From assembly GCA_934725785.1 (NCBI GenBank), contig CAKVCS010000012.1:1-14809 (forward strand): a stretch of DNA of 14,809 nt, read 5' to 3'. Position 1 is the stretch's first letter; every line of letters starts with the position of its first letter. The stretch comes from an uncultured Bacteroidales bacterium. Lineage in GTDB: Bacteria; Bacteroidota; Bacteroidia; Bacteroidales; Marinilabiliaceae. Positions 5,486 to 13,916 of the stretch are shown here, piece after piece. The position numbers and the translations under genes were made by a program. The notes below the pieces were generated by a model that saw only the letters and a list, made by a program, of their open reading frames with translations, made no database searches and was not told the DNA's origin.

Positions 5486-5649
5486 ACACTCTCAGCCCGG
5501 TGTCATCACGACATCACCCGCACACATTGCCGGATAATAATCAGGCGCGAATTTAGTGATTATGATTGACTTCCCCGCGGAATGTGCGACATTTTTTCTC
5601 GTAATAAATTGTCATTTACGGCATTTCGCGCAGAGGGCGGCGCCTCCTG

Positions 5650-6282
5650 TCAGAGGGAGAAGGCAACGGCCTCGATGCCGATACGGCGCGCCTCTGCGAC
5701 GTTGATGTCGGAGTCGTCATAGAAGGCGGCGTCGGCGGGCCTGACGCCCAGGTCGGAAAGGACGAGCTGCCAAGCGCGCGGGTCCGGCTTGCTCATGCCT
5801 ATCTCCTGCGAGAAGTACACGCGGTCGAAGAGGGAGTCGAACGAGCCGAGGTCGGGGTACATGTCGCGGAACTCGGACCGGCACCTGAGGGCGTGGAGCT
5901 CGTTGCAGTTGCTGAGGAGCGCGACGAGCGCGCCCTGCCTGCGCGCCTCGCGCACGGCCAGCACCGAGTCGCGGCAGAAGCCGAGCAGCATGGCGCCCCA
6001 CGCCTCGACGATCTGCCCGTCGTCGGCGCGGCCGAGCCGGCAGGCCTCACGGACGCCCGATATGAAGTCGGGCGTAGAGACCTTCCCGTCGCAATAGTCC
6101 GCGAAGACGCCGCCAGCCGCATGGCTGTTGGAGACGGGGCCGTCGAGATGGGGCATGCCGAGTTTCTCGAGGGCGGCCATAGTCCGTCGCGCGTCGACCT
6201 TGTAGAGCACGTTGCCGAGGTCAAAAATGTGCAGGCGTTTGTTTGGCAGGAGGTGCCGAGAGAGAGAGTCTTTCATTATCAC
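5650..6282 (-). CDS. HAD superfamily (class IA, YihX-like) hydrolase
   Basis: A soluble haloacid-dehalogenase-fold protein of 210 residues, probably a small-molecule phosphatase. Motif I is FDLGNVLYKVD near 20-30, with nucleophile Asp21. The usual second acid (DxD) is replaced, giving DLGN; this DLGN form is also found in E. coli YihX, an active alpha-glucose-1-phosphatase, so it does not imply an inactive protein. Motif II is LLSNCN (Ser124), motif III MSKPDP (Lys165) and motif IV FYDDSDIN (Asp189-Asp190). Residues 32-115 form a helical cap of the C1 type. No signal peptide or membrane segment is seen. ATGs at 6282 and 6276 are both possible starts. It begins 21 bases after the methyltransferase stop, so the two form a probable operon. 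The substrate cannot be deduced. Confidence 0.85.
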   Translation of the reverse strand: MIMKDSLSRHLLPNKRLHIFDLGNVLYKVDARRTMAALEKLGMPHLDGPVSNSHAAGGVFADYCDGKVSTPDFISGVREACRLGRADDGQIVEAWGAMLLGFCRDSVLAVREARRQGALVALLSNCNELHALRCRSEFRDMYPDLGSFDSLFDRVYFSQEIGMSKPDPRAWQLVLSDLGVRPADAAFYDDSDINVAEARRIGIEAVAFSL

Positions 6283-6303
6283 GTAATTTGAAGTTCGAAA
6301 GTG

Positions 6304-7017
6304 CTATTTGGCCACGAGGCGCGCGAGATAGTCGCAGTTGTCGCCCTCGAAGACGACCTCGAACGAGAGGCCCGCGGCCTGGGCCGCGTCGGCAAGCGTC
6401 CGCTGGTCGACGAAGAGCCAGCTGAACTCGTCTGAGCGCTCGCCGCGGAACACGTATGTGTATGACATCTCGCCGTAATAGCGTCCGCCAATGGGGAGCG
6501 AGTAGCTGCCGTCCTCCTCCTCGTAGAGGTATATGAGGTCGGTGGAGTCGACGAGAATCTGACCACCGGGCGAGAGGAGCGACTTGGCCTTGGCGAGAAG
6601 CCGGCCGAGGCGGTCGAGCGTGCCGGCAATGCCAGTTCCGTTCATGAGTAGCAAGACGGTGTCGAAGGCCTCGGCGGGCTGGAACGCGAAGAAGTCGCCC
6701 TCGTGGACTCGCCGGACCCCGCGGCACCTCATCACTTTGGCCGCAGCCGGGGAAAAGTCCAAGGCCTCGACATCGACCCCGTGGTCCTGCAGCCAGAGGG
6801 CGTGACAGCCGGAGCCCGCCCCGACGTCGAGTGTGCGCCCGGAGGCGAGAGTGAGAGCGCGCAGCTCCTTGGGCTGCATGGCGTAGTCGCCGTTGTGGAA
6901 GAAAATGGCCACGGGCCACTCCTCGGTGTCGACAGTGTCGCTCTCCACCTTCAGGACGGCGTCAAGGGCTCCGTTGTAGTAGGCCTCAAGGGCTTTGCCA
7001 AAAATGTCTTTTTCCAT
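6304..7017 (-). CDS. Class I SAM-dependent methyltransferase, substrate unknown
   Basis: The 237-residue cytoplasmic protein has a Rossmann-type methyltransferase fold. Motif I is LDVGAGSGCHALWL at 63-76 (GxGxG), the acidic end of strand 2 is LDFSP with Asp87, and VHEGDFFAF near 104-112 fits motif III. A DTVLLLMNGTGIAG segment near 119-132 corresponds to motif IV, followed by LSPGGQILVDSTD (148-160), the post-motif strand. An N-terminal helical part of about 55 residues precedes the core and an aromatic segment (YSLPIGGRYYGEMSYTYVF) follows it, probably shaping the substrate site. This order resembles small-molecule methyltransferases rather than RNA or DNA enzymes, but the target is not recognisable. 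It is the first gene of a pair with the HAD hydrolase. No consensus promoter was found in the short gap after the tRNA terminator. Confidence 0.87.
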   Translation of the reverse strand: MEKDIFGKALEAYYNGALDAVLKVESDTVDTEEWPVAIFFHNGDYAMQPKELRALTLASGRTLDVGAGSGCHALWLQDHGVDVEALDFSPAAAKVMRCRGVRRVHEGDFFAFQPAEAFDTVLLLMNGTGIAGTLDRLGRLLAKAKSLLSPGGQILVDSTDLIYLYEEEDGSYSLPIGGRYYGEMSYTYVFRGERSDEFSWLFVDQRTLADAAQAAGLSFEVVFEGDNCDYLARLVAK

Positions 7018-7086
7018 GTGTGGGGCTGGAGTTTTATAGGTAAAAGGAGCAAGAATGGCGGAGGCGGACGCAGCCGCGGCTTAATG

Positions 7087-7119
7087 AAAAAAGCCTCGCC
7101 ACCTTCCGATGACGAGGCT
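7087..7119 (-). terminator. Intrinsic terminator of the tRNA gene
   Basis: Minus strand AGCCTCGTCA (7110-7119) pairs with TGGCGAGGCT (7092-7101), ten pairs including one G-U, around an 8-nt loop and followed by a run of T. It lies 16 bases after the tRNA 3' end and separates the tRNA from the methyltransferase gene. Confidence 0.88.
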
Positions 7120-7135
7120 ATAACCCTGATAATTG

Positions 7136-7210
7136 TGGGCCCACTTGGGCTTGAACCAAGGACCCTCTGATTATGAGTCAGATGCTACTAACCAACTGAG
7201 CTATGGGCCC
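7136..7210 (-). tRNA. tRNA with CAU anticodon (elongator Met, or Ile2)
   Basis: A full cloverleaf reads on the minus strand: 7-bp acceptor GGGCCCA/TGGGCCC, D-arm GCTC-AGTTGGTTA, anticodon stem TCTGA/TCAGA with loop CTCATAA (anticodon CAT), and T-arm CTTGG-TTCAAGC-CCAAG. The discriminator is A and CCA is not encoded (ACAA follows). The G1-C72 pair and the lack of a GGG/CCC anticodon stem exclude initiator tRNA. CAU may be elongator Met or the lysidine-modified Ile2 that reads AUA; C4-G69 and C5-G68 in the acceptor are compatible with recognition by TilS, but the sequence alone does not decide. The 3' half of the D-stem reads GTAGC rather than GAGC, one nucleotide more than usual. The gene has its own promoter and terminator. 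Confidence 0.93.
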
Positions 7211-7264
7211 GAAACTTCAACAGGGTTGAGGTTGTCTCGCGAGCATCTCTCTCGAAAGACGATG

Positions 7265-7295
7265 CAAAGGTAGGAATGTTTCCCGAATAAGCAAA
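7265..7295 (-). promoter_or_regulatory. Bacteroidota-type promoter of the tRNA gene
   Basis: TTTG (7292-7295), 19 bases, and TACCTTTG (7265-7272) on the minus strand match the Bacteroidota consensus exactly, with the same spacer as the his promoter. Transcription would begin near 7258-7260, about 50 nt before the mature 5' end of the tRNA. Confidence 0.82.
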
Positions 7296-7317
7296 GGCCA
7301 TGGGCATAAATTCTCAG

Positions 7318-7351
7318 AAAAAATCCGGGGGGACTCAGCTTTGCGGACTTT
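7318..7351 (-). terminator. Possible terminator after metH
   Basis: Minus strand AAAGTCCG (7344-7351) can pair with CGGATTTT (7320-7327), eight pairs with one G-U, around a 16-nt loop and ending in further T. The stem is half A/T, so it is weak, but it lies between the metH stop (22 bases before it) and the promoter of the tRNA. Confidence 0.4.
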
Positions 7352-7373
7352 CATCCGTCGGCGGGAGGGGCGA

Positions 7374-10300
7374 CTACACCTCTTGCGGAGCTCCGCGCCC
7401 AACGGAGAAATAGCGGCAGAAGTCGTGCGAGAAATAGAACCCGCAGACCGACGAGGCAGGCTCCATCATGAGCGAGGAGTTAAGCACCATAGGGATTCGC
7501 GAGGAGACACCGAGGGCGTCGAAGAGGGTGACCTTGTGGGAATGGTCGGGCGAAATGGGGTATCCTATGGCCGGTCGGATACCCTGGTAGTGGCCTCGCA
7601 GCATCTCGGCCGGATTGAAACTCTCGGCCTGGGCGAAGCCCCACATCTCCGTCCGCACCTTATAGTGCAGCCACTCGGACAGGGCCTCGACGAGCCTGTC
7701 GGCCAGGAGCTGATACATGATGGCGGAGTAGTCGTCTCCCTGCTCCCTCATCTTGTCGGTCTTGTCCTTGAGACCGGCGCCGGACGTGGCAGCGAAGAGG
7801 CCGAGATGGTCGGGAAAACCGGCCGGCGCCACGTAGTCGGCAAGCGACAGGCAGGCCCCGTCGCGTTCGGAGACGGCGTGCTGTCGCATGAATTGGAAAT
7901 GTGCCAAAGGAGTCGAGCGAGCCTCGTCGGCGAAGATGGTGACGGTGTCGGCCTCCGACCTGTTTGCGGGGAAAAGGCCGACAACGGCGCAAGCCTCGGT
8001 TAGCCCGTCATCGGCGAGCCTGCGCAGGTATTCATCGGCATCGGCGCGCAGCTTGACGGCCTCGGGCGAGTTCTCGTCGACCTTCCAGGCGCGGAAAAAC
8101 ATGCGCCAGTTGATGAGCGGTATGAGGGCGCGGATGCCGACATGGCGCATAGTGGTCACTCCGAGGTCGCGCGGCTGCGTCATAGGCACGGCTGGCCAGT
8201 CGACCTTCAGGGCGTGCCGGCGCGCCTCCTCGTCGGTCATCTCGTCGGGCTTGGCTCCGGCATTCTCGCGCCTGAGCCTCTCCTGGCTGGCGCGCAGCTC
8301 GGCGAGGAAACGCTCATCGTGCGAGAGGAGGCAGTTGAGGACGTAGGCGTTCTGGCTGGCGTCTTTGACATAGACGACGGGGCCGCTGTAGCACGGCGCT
8401 ATCTTGACGGCCGTATGGACAGCCGAGGTGGTGGCCCCGCCTATCATGACGGGTATTTTCAACCCTTTGGCCTCAAGAGCCTTGACAACTGCAATCATCT
8501 CGTCGAGCGAGGGCGTTATGAGTCCGCTGAGGCCTATGGCGGCCGCGTTGTTGTCGATGGCGGCCTGGACGATCTTGTCGGTCTCGACCATGACGCCGAG
8601 GTCGATGACGTTGAAATTGTTGCAAGCGAGGACCACGCAGACGATGTTCTTGCCAATGTCGTGTACGTCGCCCTTGACGGTTGCCATAATGACCTTGCCT
8701 GCCGAAGACCCCTCCTCGCCCGCGGCTCGCTTCTCCTCCTCGATGACGGGCTGGAGAATCTCGACGGCCTTCTTCATGACCCTTGCCGTCTTGACGACCT
8801 GGGGCAGGAACATCTTGCCTGCTCCGAAGAGCTCGCCGACACGGTTCATGCCGTCCATCAGCGGCTTTTCAATGATGTCGAGTGCGCGGGGGTAGAGCTG
8901 GCGTGCCTCCGCCAGGTCCTCCTCGAGGAATGTGGTCAGCCCGTTCTGCAGGGCAATGGCGAGTCGCTCCTGGACAGGGGCCTTTCGCCACTCGTTGTTG
9001 GCGGCCGGGGCTGGCGACTTGCCTCCGGACTTGTACTGCTCGGCCACCCCGAGCATGATGTCGGTGGCGTCGGGCCGCTTGTTGAGGACGAGATCCTCAA
9101 TCTTGTCTCGCAAGTCGGGCTCGATATCCTCGTAACGGACCATGGCTTGGGGGTTGACGATGCCCATGTCCATGCCTTTAGCCACGGCGTAGTGAAGGAA
9201 GACGGAGTGCATGCACTCGCGGACGTGAGTGTTGCCGCGGAAAGAGAACGAGAGGTTGCTGATGCCGCCGGATATCTTGGCGTAGGGCAGGTTGGCCTTG
9301 ATCCACTCCACTGTCTTAATGAAATCGACCGCATAGTCGTCATGCTCGGGCAGGCCAGTGGCAATTGCAAGCACATTGGGGTCGAAGATTATGTCCGCCG
9401 GCTCGAAGTTGAGCCTCTCCGTGAGGAGCTTGTAGGCGCGGGAGCATATCTCGGTCCTCCTCTCGAAGCAAGTGGCCTGCCCCACCTCGTCGAACGCCAT
9501 GACTACGACCGCCGCCCCGTAGCTCTGGATGATGGCTGCCTCGCGAAGGAACTCATCCTCACCTTTCTTGAGCGAGATGGAGTTGACGATAGCCTTGCCC
9601 TGCAGGCACTTGAGGCCCGCCTCGATAACCTCCCACTTTGAGGAGTCTATCATGACGGGCAGCCTGGCCACGTCGGGTTCAGCCGCCATGAGGTTGAGGA
9701 AAGTCGTCATCTCGGCCTTCGCGTCGAGCATGGCGTCGTCCATATTGACGTCGATGACGTCGGCCCCCGCCCGGGCCTCCTCACGGGCGATGTCGAGAGC
9801 CTCGTCGTACTTCTTCTCGTTGATGAGCCTGAGGAACTTGCGGCTGCCGGCCACGTTGGTCCTCTCGCCAATCTTATAGAAGGGCTTTACGTCTTTCGAG
9901 ACAATCTCTCCATCGATGCCCGAGAGCCTCATGAGGTGCTCGGCCTTCGGCGGGCGGTGGATCTCGTAATGCTTGCGCAGCCTCTCGGCAATCGCGGCAA
10001 TGTGTCGCGGCGTGGTGCCGCAGCATCCGCCGATGACGTTGACCGTGCCGCTGTCGAGAAAAGCCTGGACCTTGTCCGCCATCATCTCCGGCGTCTCGTC
10101 ATACTGGCCGAACTGGTTTGGCAGGCCGGCGTTGGGGTATGCGGAGACGTAGAAAGGGCTCCTGCGCCCGATCTCGGTAAGGTAGGGCATCATCTCGTCC
10201 GCGCCGAAAGAGCAGTTGAGGCCGAAGGTCAGCAGGTCGACGTGGCTGACCGCGTAAAGGAAGGCCTCAAGCGTCTGGCCGGAGAGTATGCGCCCACTCT

Positions 10301-10943
10301 TGTCCGCCACGGTTGCGGATATCATGACGGGGAAGTTGCGGAGCGAGCGCGCCTTGAGCTCAGCCTCGATGGCGAAGAGCGCGGCTTTGGCATTGAGGCC
10401 GTCGAAAACGGTCTCGACGATGAAGGCGTCGATGCCTCCGTCGAGGAGGCCGCGCACCTGCGTGGAGTAGGCCTCGACGAGCTGGTCGAACGTGATGGCC
10501 CGGTAACCGGGGTCGTTCACGTCGGGGCTCATGGAGGCCGTCTTGTTGGTAGGGCCCATGGATCCCGCCACAAAACGGGGGCGCGAAGGGGTGGCAGCCT
10601 CATCGGCGGCCGACCTCGCTATGCGCGCGGCAGCCAGGTTGATGTCGTAGACTCTGTCCTCGAGCTGGTAGTCGGCCTGGCTTATTGTCGTGGAGCTGAA
10701 CGAGTTGGTCTCAATGATATCCGCCCCCGCCTCGAGATATTGGCGGTGGATGTCTTTGATGACATCGGGGCGTGTGAGGCTGAGGACGTCGTTATTGCCG
10801 GCGAGTGGGCAGGGGTGATCCTTGAACATGTCGCCCCGGAAGTCCTCCTCGGAGAGTCCGTATTGCTGAATGAGCGAGCCCATGGCCCCGTCGAGGAAAT
10901 GTTTCCTCTGGGAGAGGAGCGGGCGGTGAAGCTGGTAGTGCAC
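7374..10943 (-). CDS. metH: Cobalamin-dependent methionine synthase
   Basis: MetH transfers the methyl group of 5-methyl-THF to homocysteine through enzyme-bound cobalamin, and reactivates itself with SAM. At 1189 residues (E. coli 1227) all four modules are present. Homocysteine domain, about 10-330: [13 protein letters not shown] near 18-30, and the zinc ligands Cys244 ([11 protein letters not shown]) and Cys307/Cys308 ([11 protein letters not shown]). Folate domain, about 350-620: [12 protein letters not shown] at 359-370, [10 protein letters not shown], and NLSFSFRG. Cobalamin cap and domain, about 650-890: [11 protein letters not shown] with axial His761. Activation domain, about 910-1189: [14 protein letters not shown] at 1121-1134. 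Every module keeps its key residues, so the enzyme should be active and the host must make or import B12. It starts 47 bases after ugd and may share its transcript. No riboswitch fits in that gap. Its partner metF lies at 1375-2325. Confidence 0.98.
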   Translation of the reverse strand: MHYQLHRPLLSQRKHFLDGAMGSLIQQYGLSEEDFRGDMFKDHPCPLAGNNDVLSLTRPDVIKDIHRQYLEAGADIIETNSFSSTTISQADYQLEDRVYDINLAAARIARSAADEAATPSRPRFVAGSMGPTNKTASMSPDVNDPGYRAITFDQLVEAYSTQVRGLLDGGIDAFIVETVFDGLNAKAALFAIEAELKARSLRNFPVMISATVADKSGRILSGQTLEAFLYAVSHVDLLTFGLNCSFGADEMMPYLTEIGRRSPFYVSAYPNAGLPNQFGQYDETPEMMADKVQAFLDSGTVNVIGGCCGTTPRHIAAIAERLRKHYEIHRPPKAEHLMRLSGIDGEIVSKDVKPFYKIGERTNVAGSRKFLRLINEKKYDEALDIAREEARAGADVIDVNMDDAMLDAKAEMTTFLNLMAAEPDVARLPVMIDSSKWEVIEAGLKCLQGKAIVNSISLKKGEDEFLREAAIIQSYGAAVVVMAFDEVGQATCFERRTEICSRAYKLLTERLNFEPADIIFDPNVLAIATGLPEHDDYAVDFIKTVEWIKANLPYAKISGGISNLSFSFRGNTHVRECMHSVFLHYAVAKGMDMGIVNPQAMVRYEDIEPDLRDKIEDLVLNKRPDATDIMLGVAEQYKSGGKSPAPAANNEWRKAPVQERLAIALQNGLTTFLEEDLAEARQLYPRALDIIEKPLMDGMNRVGELFGAGKMFLPQVVKTARVMKKAVEILQPVIEEEKRAAGEEGSSAGKVIMATVKGDVHDIGKNIVCVVLACNNFNVIDLGVMVETDKIVQAAIDNNAAAIGLSGLITPSLDEMIAVVKALEAKGLKIPVMIGGATTSAVHTAVKIAPCYSGPVVYVKDASQNAYVLNCLLSHDERFLAELRASQERLRRENAGAKPDEMTDEEARRHALKVDWPAVPMTQPRDLGVTTMRHVGIRALIPLINWRMFFRAWKVDENSPEAVKLRADADEYLRRLADDGLTEACAVVGLFPANRSEADTVTIFADEARSTPLAHFQFMRQHAVSERDGACLSLADYVAPAGFPDHLGLFAATSGAGLKDKTDKMREQGDDYSAIMYQLLADRLVEALSEWLHYKVRTEMWGFAQAESFNPAEMLRGHYQGIRPAIGYPISPDHSHKVTLFDALGVSSRIPMVLNSSLMMEPASSVCGFYFSHDFCRYFSVGRGAPQEV

Positions 10944-10990
10944 AGTAAGTGTCGTAAATTATGCTGTTGGGGGCTGGCCGACTCGGCCCG

Positions 10991-12316
10991 TTAGTCCCTG
11001 CGGAAGATGTCCCTCGTGTAGACCTTGTCCCGCACATCGTCGAGGACGGGGTCGTAACGATTGGCAATGATGGCCTGGCTATGGCTCTTGAACTTTTCGA
11101 TATCGTTGACAACGAGGCTGCCGAAGAAAGTCGACCCGTCGGGCAGCGTGGGCTCGTAAATCACGACCTCGGCGCCCTTTGCCTTGACACGCTTCATGAT
11201 GCCCTGAATGGCGCTTTGGCGGAAGTTGTCGGAGTTGCTCTTCATCGTGAGCCTGTAGACTCCTATGACGCAACGCCTCTCGCGCGAGGCGTCGTAGGAA
11301 TTGTCGGCCCCGTAGCCGTAGTAGCCGGCCTTCTTGAGGACAGCGTCGGCAATGTAGTCCTTTCGCGTCCGGTTGCTCTCGACAATGGCTGTCATCATGT
11401 TTTGCGGGACGGACTCGTAGTTGGCGAGCAGCTGCTTGGTGTCCTTGGGCAGGCAGTAGCCCCCGTAGCCGAACGAGGGGTTGTTGTAGTGGGAGCCGAT
11501 GCGCGGGTCGAGACCCACGCCCTGTATGATGCTGCGGGTGTCGAGCCCCTTGACCTCGGCATAGGTGTCGAGCTCGTTGAAGTATGAGACTCGGAGGGCG
11601 AGATATGTGTTGGCGAAGAGCTTCACGGCCTCGGCCTCGGTGAGCCCCATGAAGAGTGTGTCGATTTCGGGCTTGAGGGCGACCTCCTGGAGCATGCGAG
11701 CAAAGACCCTGGCGGCCTCGGCAAGACCTTCGAAATCGGCGAGCTGGCGAATGAGCGCATTATCCCGTTCATTCTCGACACCGTCAATCATCTTGGGGCA
11801 GCCTACGATAATTCGGCTGGGGTACAGGTTGTCATAAAGCGCCTTGCTCTCGCGGAGGAACTCGGGCGAGAAGAGCAGGTTGAGCCTCTTAACGCCTTTT
11901 TGCGCATACTTGGCATAGAGACTGCGGGTGTAGCCAACAGGGATAGTGCTCTTTATGACCATGACGGCTCCAGGGTTGACGGAGAGGACGAGGTCAATAA
12001 CCTCCTCAACGTGGCTGGTGTCGAAATAGTTCTTTACGGGGTCATAGTTTGTCGGGGCGGCTATTATGACGAAGTCGGCCTCGGCATACGCGCCAGCCCC
12101 GTCGAGAGTCGCGGACAGCTTGAGCTTCTTCTCCTTGAAGTATTTCTCGATGTACTCATCTTGAATTGGCGACACACGTCTGTTAATCTTATCGACTTTC
12201 TCGGGGATGACGTCGACAGCCACCACGTCATGATGTTGGGAGAGGAGAGTGGCGAGGCTGAGACCCACATATCCCGTCCCCGCAACGGCTATCTTAATGT
12301 CAGAGAACTGTCTCAT
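10991..12316 (-). CDS. ugd: UDP-glucose 6-dehydrogenase
   Basis: Ugd oxidises UDP-glucose to UDP-glucuronate with two NAD, feeding capsule, exopolysaccharide and lipopolysaccharide synthesis. I start at the ATG at 12316, giving 441 residues beginning [18 protein letters not shown], so that the NAD-binding GxGxxG (13-18) is near the N-terminus. The open frame upstream to 12484 reads through the terminator of the previous unit and is unlikely to be translated. Other motifs: [11 protein letters not shown] near 120-130, [15 protein letters not shown] near 149-163, [16 protein letters not shown] near 235-250, and [13 protein letters not shown] with catalytic Cys288. It is strikingly similar along its length to E. 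coli Ugd (388 aa), with an added segment of about 16-20 residues near 328-348 ([18 protein letters not shown]) and an expanded region around 172-196. No other polysaccharide gene is in view. Confidence 0.95.
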   Translation of the reverse strand: MRQFSDIKIAVAGTGYVGLSLATLLSQHHDVVAVDVIPEKVDKINRRVSPIQDEYIEKYFKEKKLKLSATLDGAGAYAEADFVIIAAPTNYDPVKNYFDTSHVEEVIDLVLSVNPGAVMVIKSTIPVGYTRSLYAKYAQKGVKRLNLLFSPEFLRESKALYDNLYPSRIIVGCPKMIDGVENERDNALIRQLADFEGLAEAARVFARMLQEVALKPEIDTLFMGLTEAEAVKLFANTYLALRVSYFNELDTYAEVKGLDTRSIIQGVGLDPRIGSHYNNPSFGYGGYCLPKDTKQLLANYESVPQNMMTAIVESNRTRKDYIADAVLKKAGYYGYGADNSYDASRERRCVIGVYRLTMKSNSDNFRQSAIQGIMKRVKAKGAEVVIYEPTLPDGSTFFGSLVVNDIEKFKSHSQAIIANRYDPVLDDVRDKVYTRDIFRRD

Positions 12317-12389
12317 AATAACTGATTTAATCGAAAGGCTAAAGCCCGACACTCCGCAATAACGGCAGGTTGTCGTCACTTGCCCCAAT

Positions 12390-12419
12390 GGTAAACGATG
12401 CGAAGTTATCCATTTTACC
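12390..12419. repeat. Inverted repeat in the ugd upstream region
   Basis: GGTAAA (12390-12395) and TTTACC (12414-12419) are a perfect 6-bp inverted repeat with an 18-base centre, 74 bases before the ugd start. A weak -7-like TAACTTCG (minus strand, 12401-12408) lies between the arms. It may be an operator over the ugd promoter, or chance. The remainder of 12317-12441 shows nothing I recognise. Confidence 0.3.
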
Positions 12420-12441
12420 GCAAGGGAAAGTCCATGATGCG

Positions 12442-12482
12442 AAAAAAGCCGCCGCGGCAGACATGAAGCCCACCACGGCGGC
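12442..12482 (-). terminator. Intrinsic terminator of the efflux operon
   Basis: Minus strand GCCGCCGTGG (12473-12482) and CCGCGGCGGC (12448-12457) form ten pairs with one G-U, a 15-nt loop, and then six T. It lies 26 bases after the stop of the outer-membrane channel gene and separates the efflux unit from ugd. Confidence 0.9.
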
Positions 12483-12508
12483 AAAACACAAGATAGAAAA
12501 AAAGCGTA

Positions 12509-13885
12509 TTAGTCGGCCCCTCCGCCAACAGCCTGGTAAAGGTCGATGAGCGCTGAGAGCTCTGAGTAGACGTTGGACGCCTGGCTGAGCTGCGCCGAGA
12601 GGAGGGTCTGCCTTGCGGTCAGGACCTCAAGATATGTCGTGGAGCCGTGCTGCATCATAAGATCAGTGGCCTCGTAGGCCTTGGCGAGAGCCTCGACCTG
12701 CTTGGCATAGAGATCCTTCTTGAGCTTAGCGGCCTGGCAAGCCACGAGAGCCTCGTTGACCTCGTTGCCAGCCGTGAGGACAGCCTTGGTCCAGCTGAGC
12801 TCGGCCTGCTGCTGCTGCGCCTCGGCGATCTTGACCCTCGCGCGAATCTGCCCATTTTGGAATATGGGCTGTACAAGGCTTGCCGCGGCCTGCCAGAAGA
12901 ACTTGCCCGGGTTCATTATCTGGCTTCCGATGAGGTTTGTCCACCCGGCCTGGCCCGAGAGGGTGATGCTGGGGTAATAAGCAGACCTGGCCCCATTGGC
13001 GGAATAGAAGGCCACCTCGAGGCTGCGCTCCTGCGCACGGACGTCGGGGCGGTTGGCAATGATGTCGAGCGGGAGGCCGGCGGCTACGTCTACGCCGATG
13101 TGCTGATCCTGGAGCTTGCCACGGGCAATGGCCTGCTGAGGCTTGGCCATGAGGAGGCTCAGGGTGTTCTGCACCTGGTTGATGCTGACCTTGAGATCCT
13201 CCACCTGCGTAAGGATGGCGTAGTACGTTCCCTGCATCTGCGACACGGACGCCTGGTTCGCCATGCCGGCGTCCATCATAGCCTCCATGGTCTCGACGGT
13301 TTCGCTCCACGCCGCAGCCGTGCTGTCGGCGATCTCGAGCTGACGGTCGAGCATGAGCAGGGTATAGTAGAGGCTGGCAGTGTTGGCAACGAGGGCAGTC
13401 TGAGTAGCCTGGAGGGCGTCCTCTGCGGCGTGGAGGCTGGCCTGGCTGGCCCTCTTGCTGTTGCGGAGGCTGCCGAAAGCGTCATTCTGCCACTGGAGGG
13501 TGACGGGGATGGTGTAAGTCTTGGAGACCTCAGCCCCGTCAACGTTATACTTGCTCAGAGCGCCGTTGGGTGCGAAGGCGAGCGAAGGGATGTAGGCGAG
13601 CTTGCTTGCCTTGAACGAGGCCTGCGCCTGCTCGATGTTGAGCCTGGCCGAGGCGAGGTCGATGTTGTTCTCGAGAACCTGGGATATGAGGTCCTGGAGC
13701 TGCGGGTCGGTGAAGACCTGTCGCCAAGGCATCGCGGCGAGCGAGCCGCCTTGTGAAGACTGGAGCGAATCGACCTGGCCGAAAAGGCCGTCGGGCACCT
13801 GCGTCTTCGCCTCATATTTGGAATATATGCCGCAACCGGAGAGCGTGAGAGCCACTGCGAGCGACGGCAGTAATATATTGCGCAT
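12509..13885 (-). CDS. Outer-membrane efflux lipoprotein (TolC/OprM/NodT family)
   Basis: This 458-residue protein should form the trimeric exit duct of a tripartite RND pump across the outer membrane and periplasm. The N-terminus MRNILLPSLAVALTLSGC is a lipoprotein signal peptide with lipobox LSGC and acylated Cys18, as in OprM-type channels and unlike TolC itself. Two tandem outer-membrane-efflux-protein repeats follow, about 55-250 and 265-455, each with long Ala/Gln-rich helices that build the periplasmic barrel. The conserved LPLDIIANRPDVRAQE lies near 271-286. The second repeat contains NGQIRARVKIAEAQQQQAEL and LMMQHGSTTYLEVLTARQTL, typical of the NodT family. It begins 31 bases after the RND pump stop and ends the operon. 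Substrates (drugs, bile salts or other amphiphiles) cannot be told from the sequence. Confidence 0.94.
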   Translation of the reverse strand: MRNILLPSLAVALTLSGCGIYSKYEAKTQVPDGLFGQVDSLQSSQGGSLAAMPWRQVFTDPQLQDLISQVLENNIDLASARLNIEQAQASFKASKLAYIPSLAFAPNGALSKYNVDGAEVSKTYTIPVTLQWQNDAFGSLRNSKRASQASLHAAEDALQATQTALVANTASLYYTLLMLDRQLEIADSTAAAWSETVETMEAMMDAGMANQASVSQMQGTYYAILTQVEDLKVSINQVQNTLSLLMAKPQQAIARGKLQDQHIGVDVAAGLPLDIIANRPDVRAQERSLEVAFYSANGARSAYYPSITLSGQAGWTNLIGSQIMNPGKFFWQAAASLVQPIFQNGQIRARVKIAEAQQQQAELSWTKAVLTAGNEVNEALVACQAAKLKKDLYAKQVEALAKAYEATDLMMQHGSTTYLEVLTARQTLLSAQLSQASNVYSELSALIDLYQAVGGGAD

Positions 13886-13916
13886 GATTGATGAAATGCT
13901 TAGTGAAACGGACGAC

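Noticed and set aside
8142..9641. Long plus-strand open frame of 499 codons
   Set aside because: It lies entirely antisense to metH, whose homology runs through the whole stretch. The protein is low-complexity Gly/Asp/Val/Leu-rich, as expected from a mirror frame of GC-rich codons.
9936..10994. Plus-strand open frame of 352 codons
   Set aside because: Antisense shadow of the N-terminal part of metH; no recognisable domain.
12317..12484. Upstream extension of ugd to the ATG at 12484
   Set aside because: It would begin within the region of the efflux terminator and add 56 residues before the NAD-binding strand, where the family has only a few.
12647..13756. Plus-strand open frame of 369 codons
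   Set aside because: Antisense to the outer-membrane channel gene, which has a lipoprotein signal and family motifs. The antisense product has no family features.
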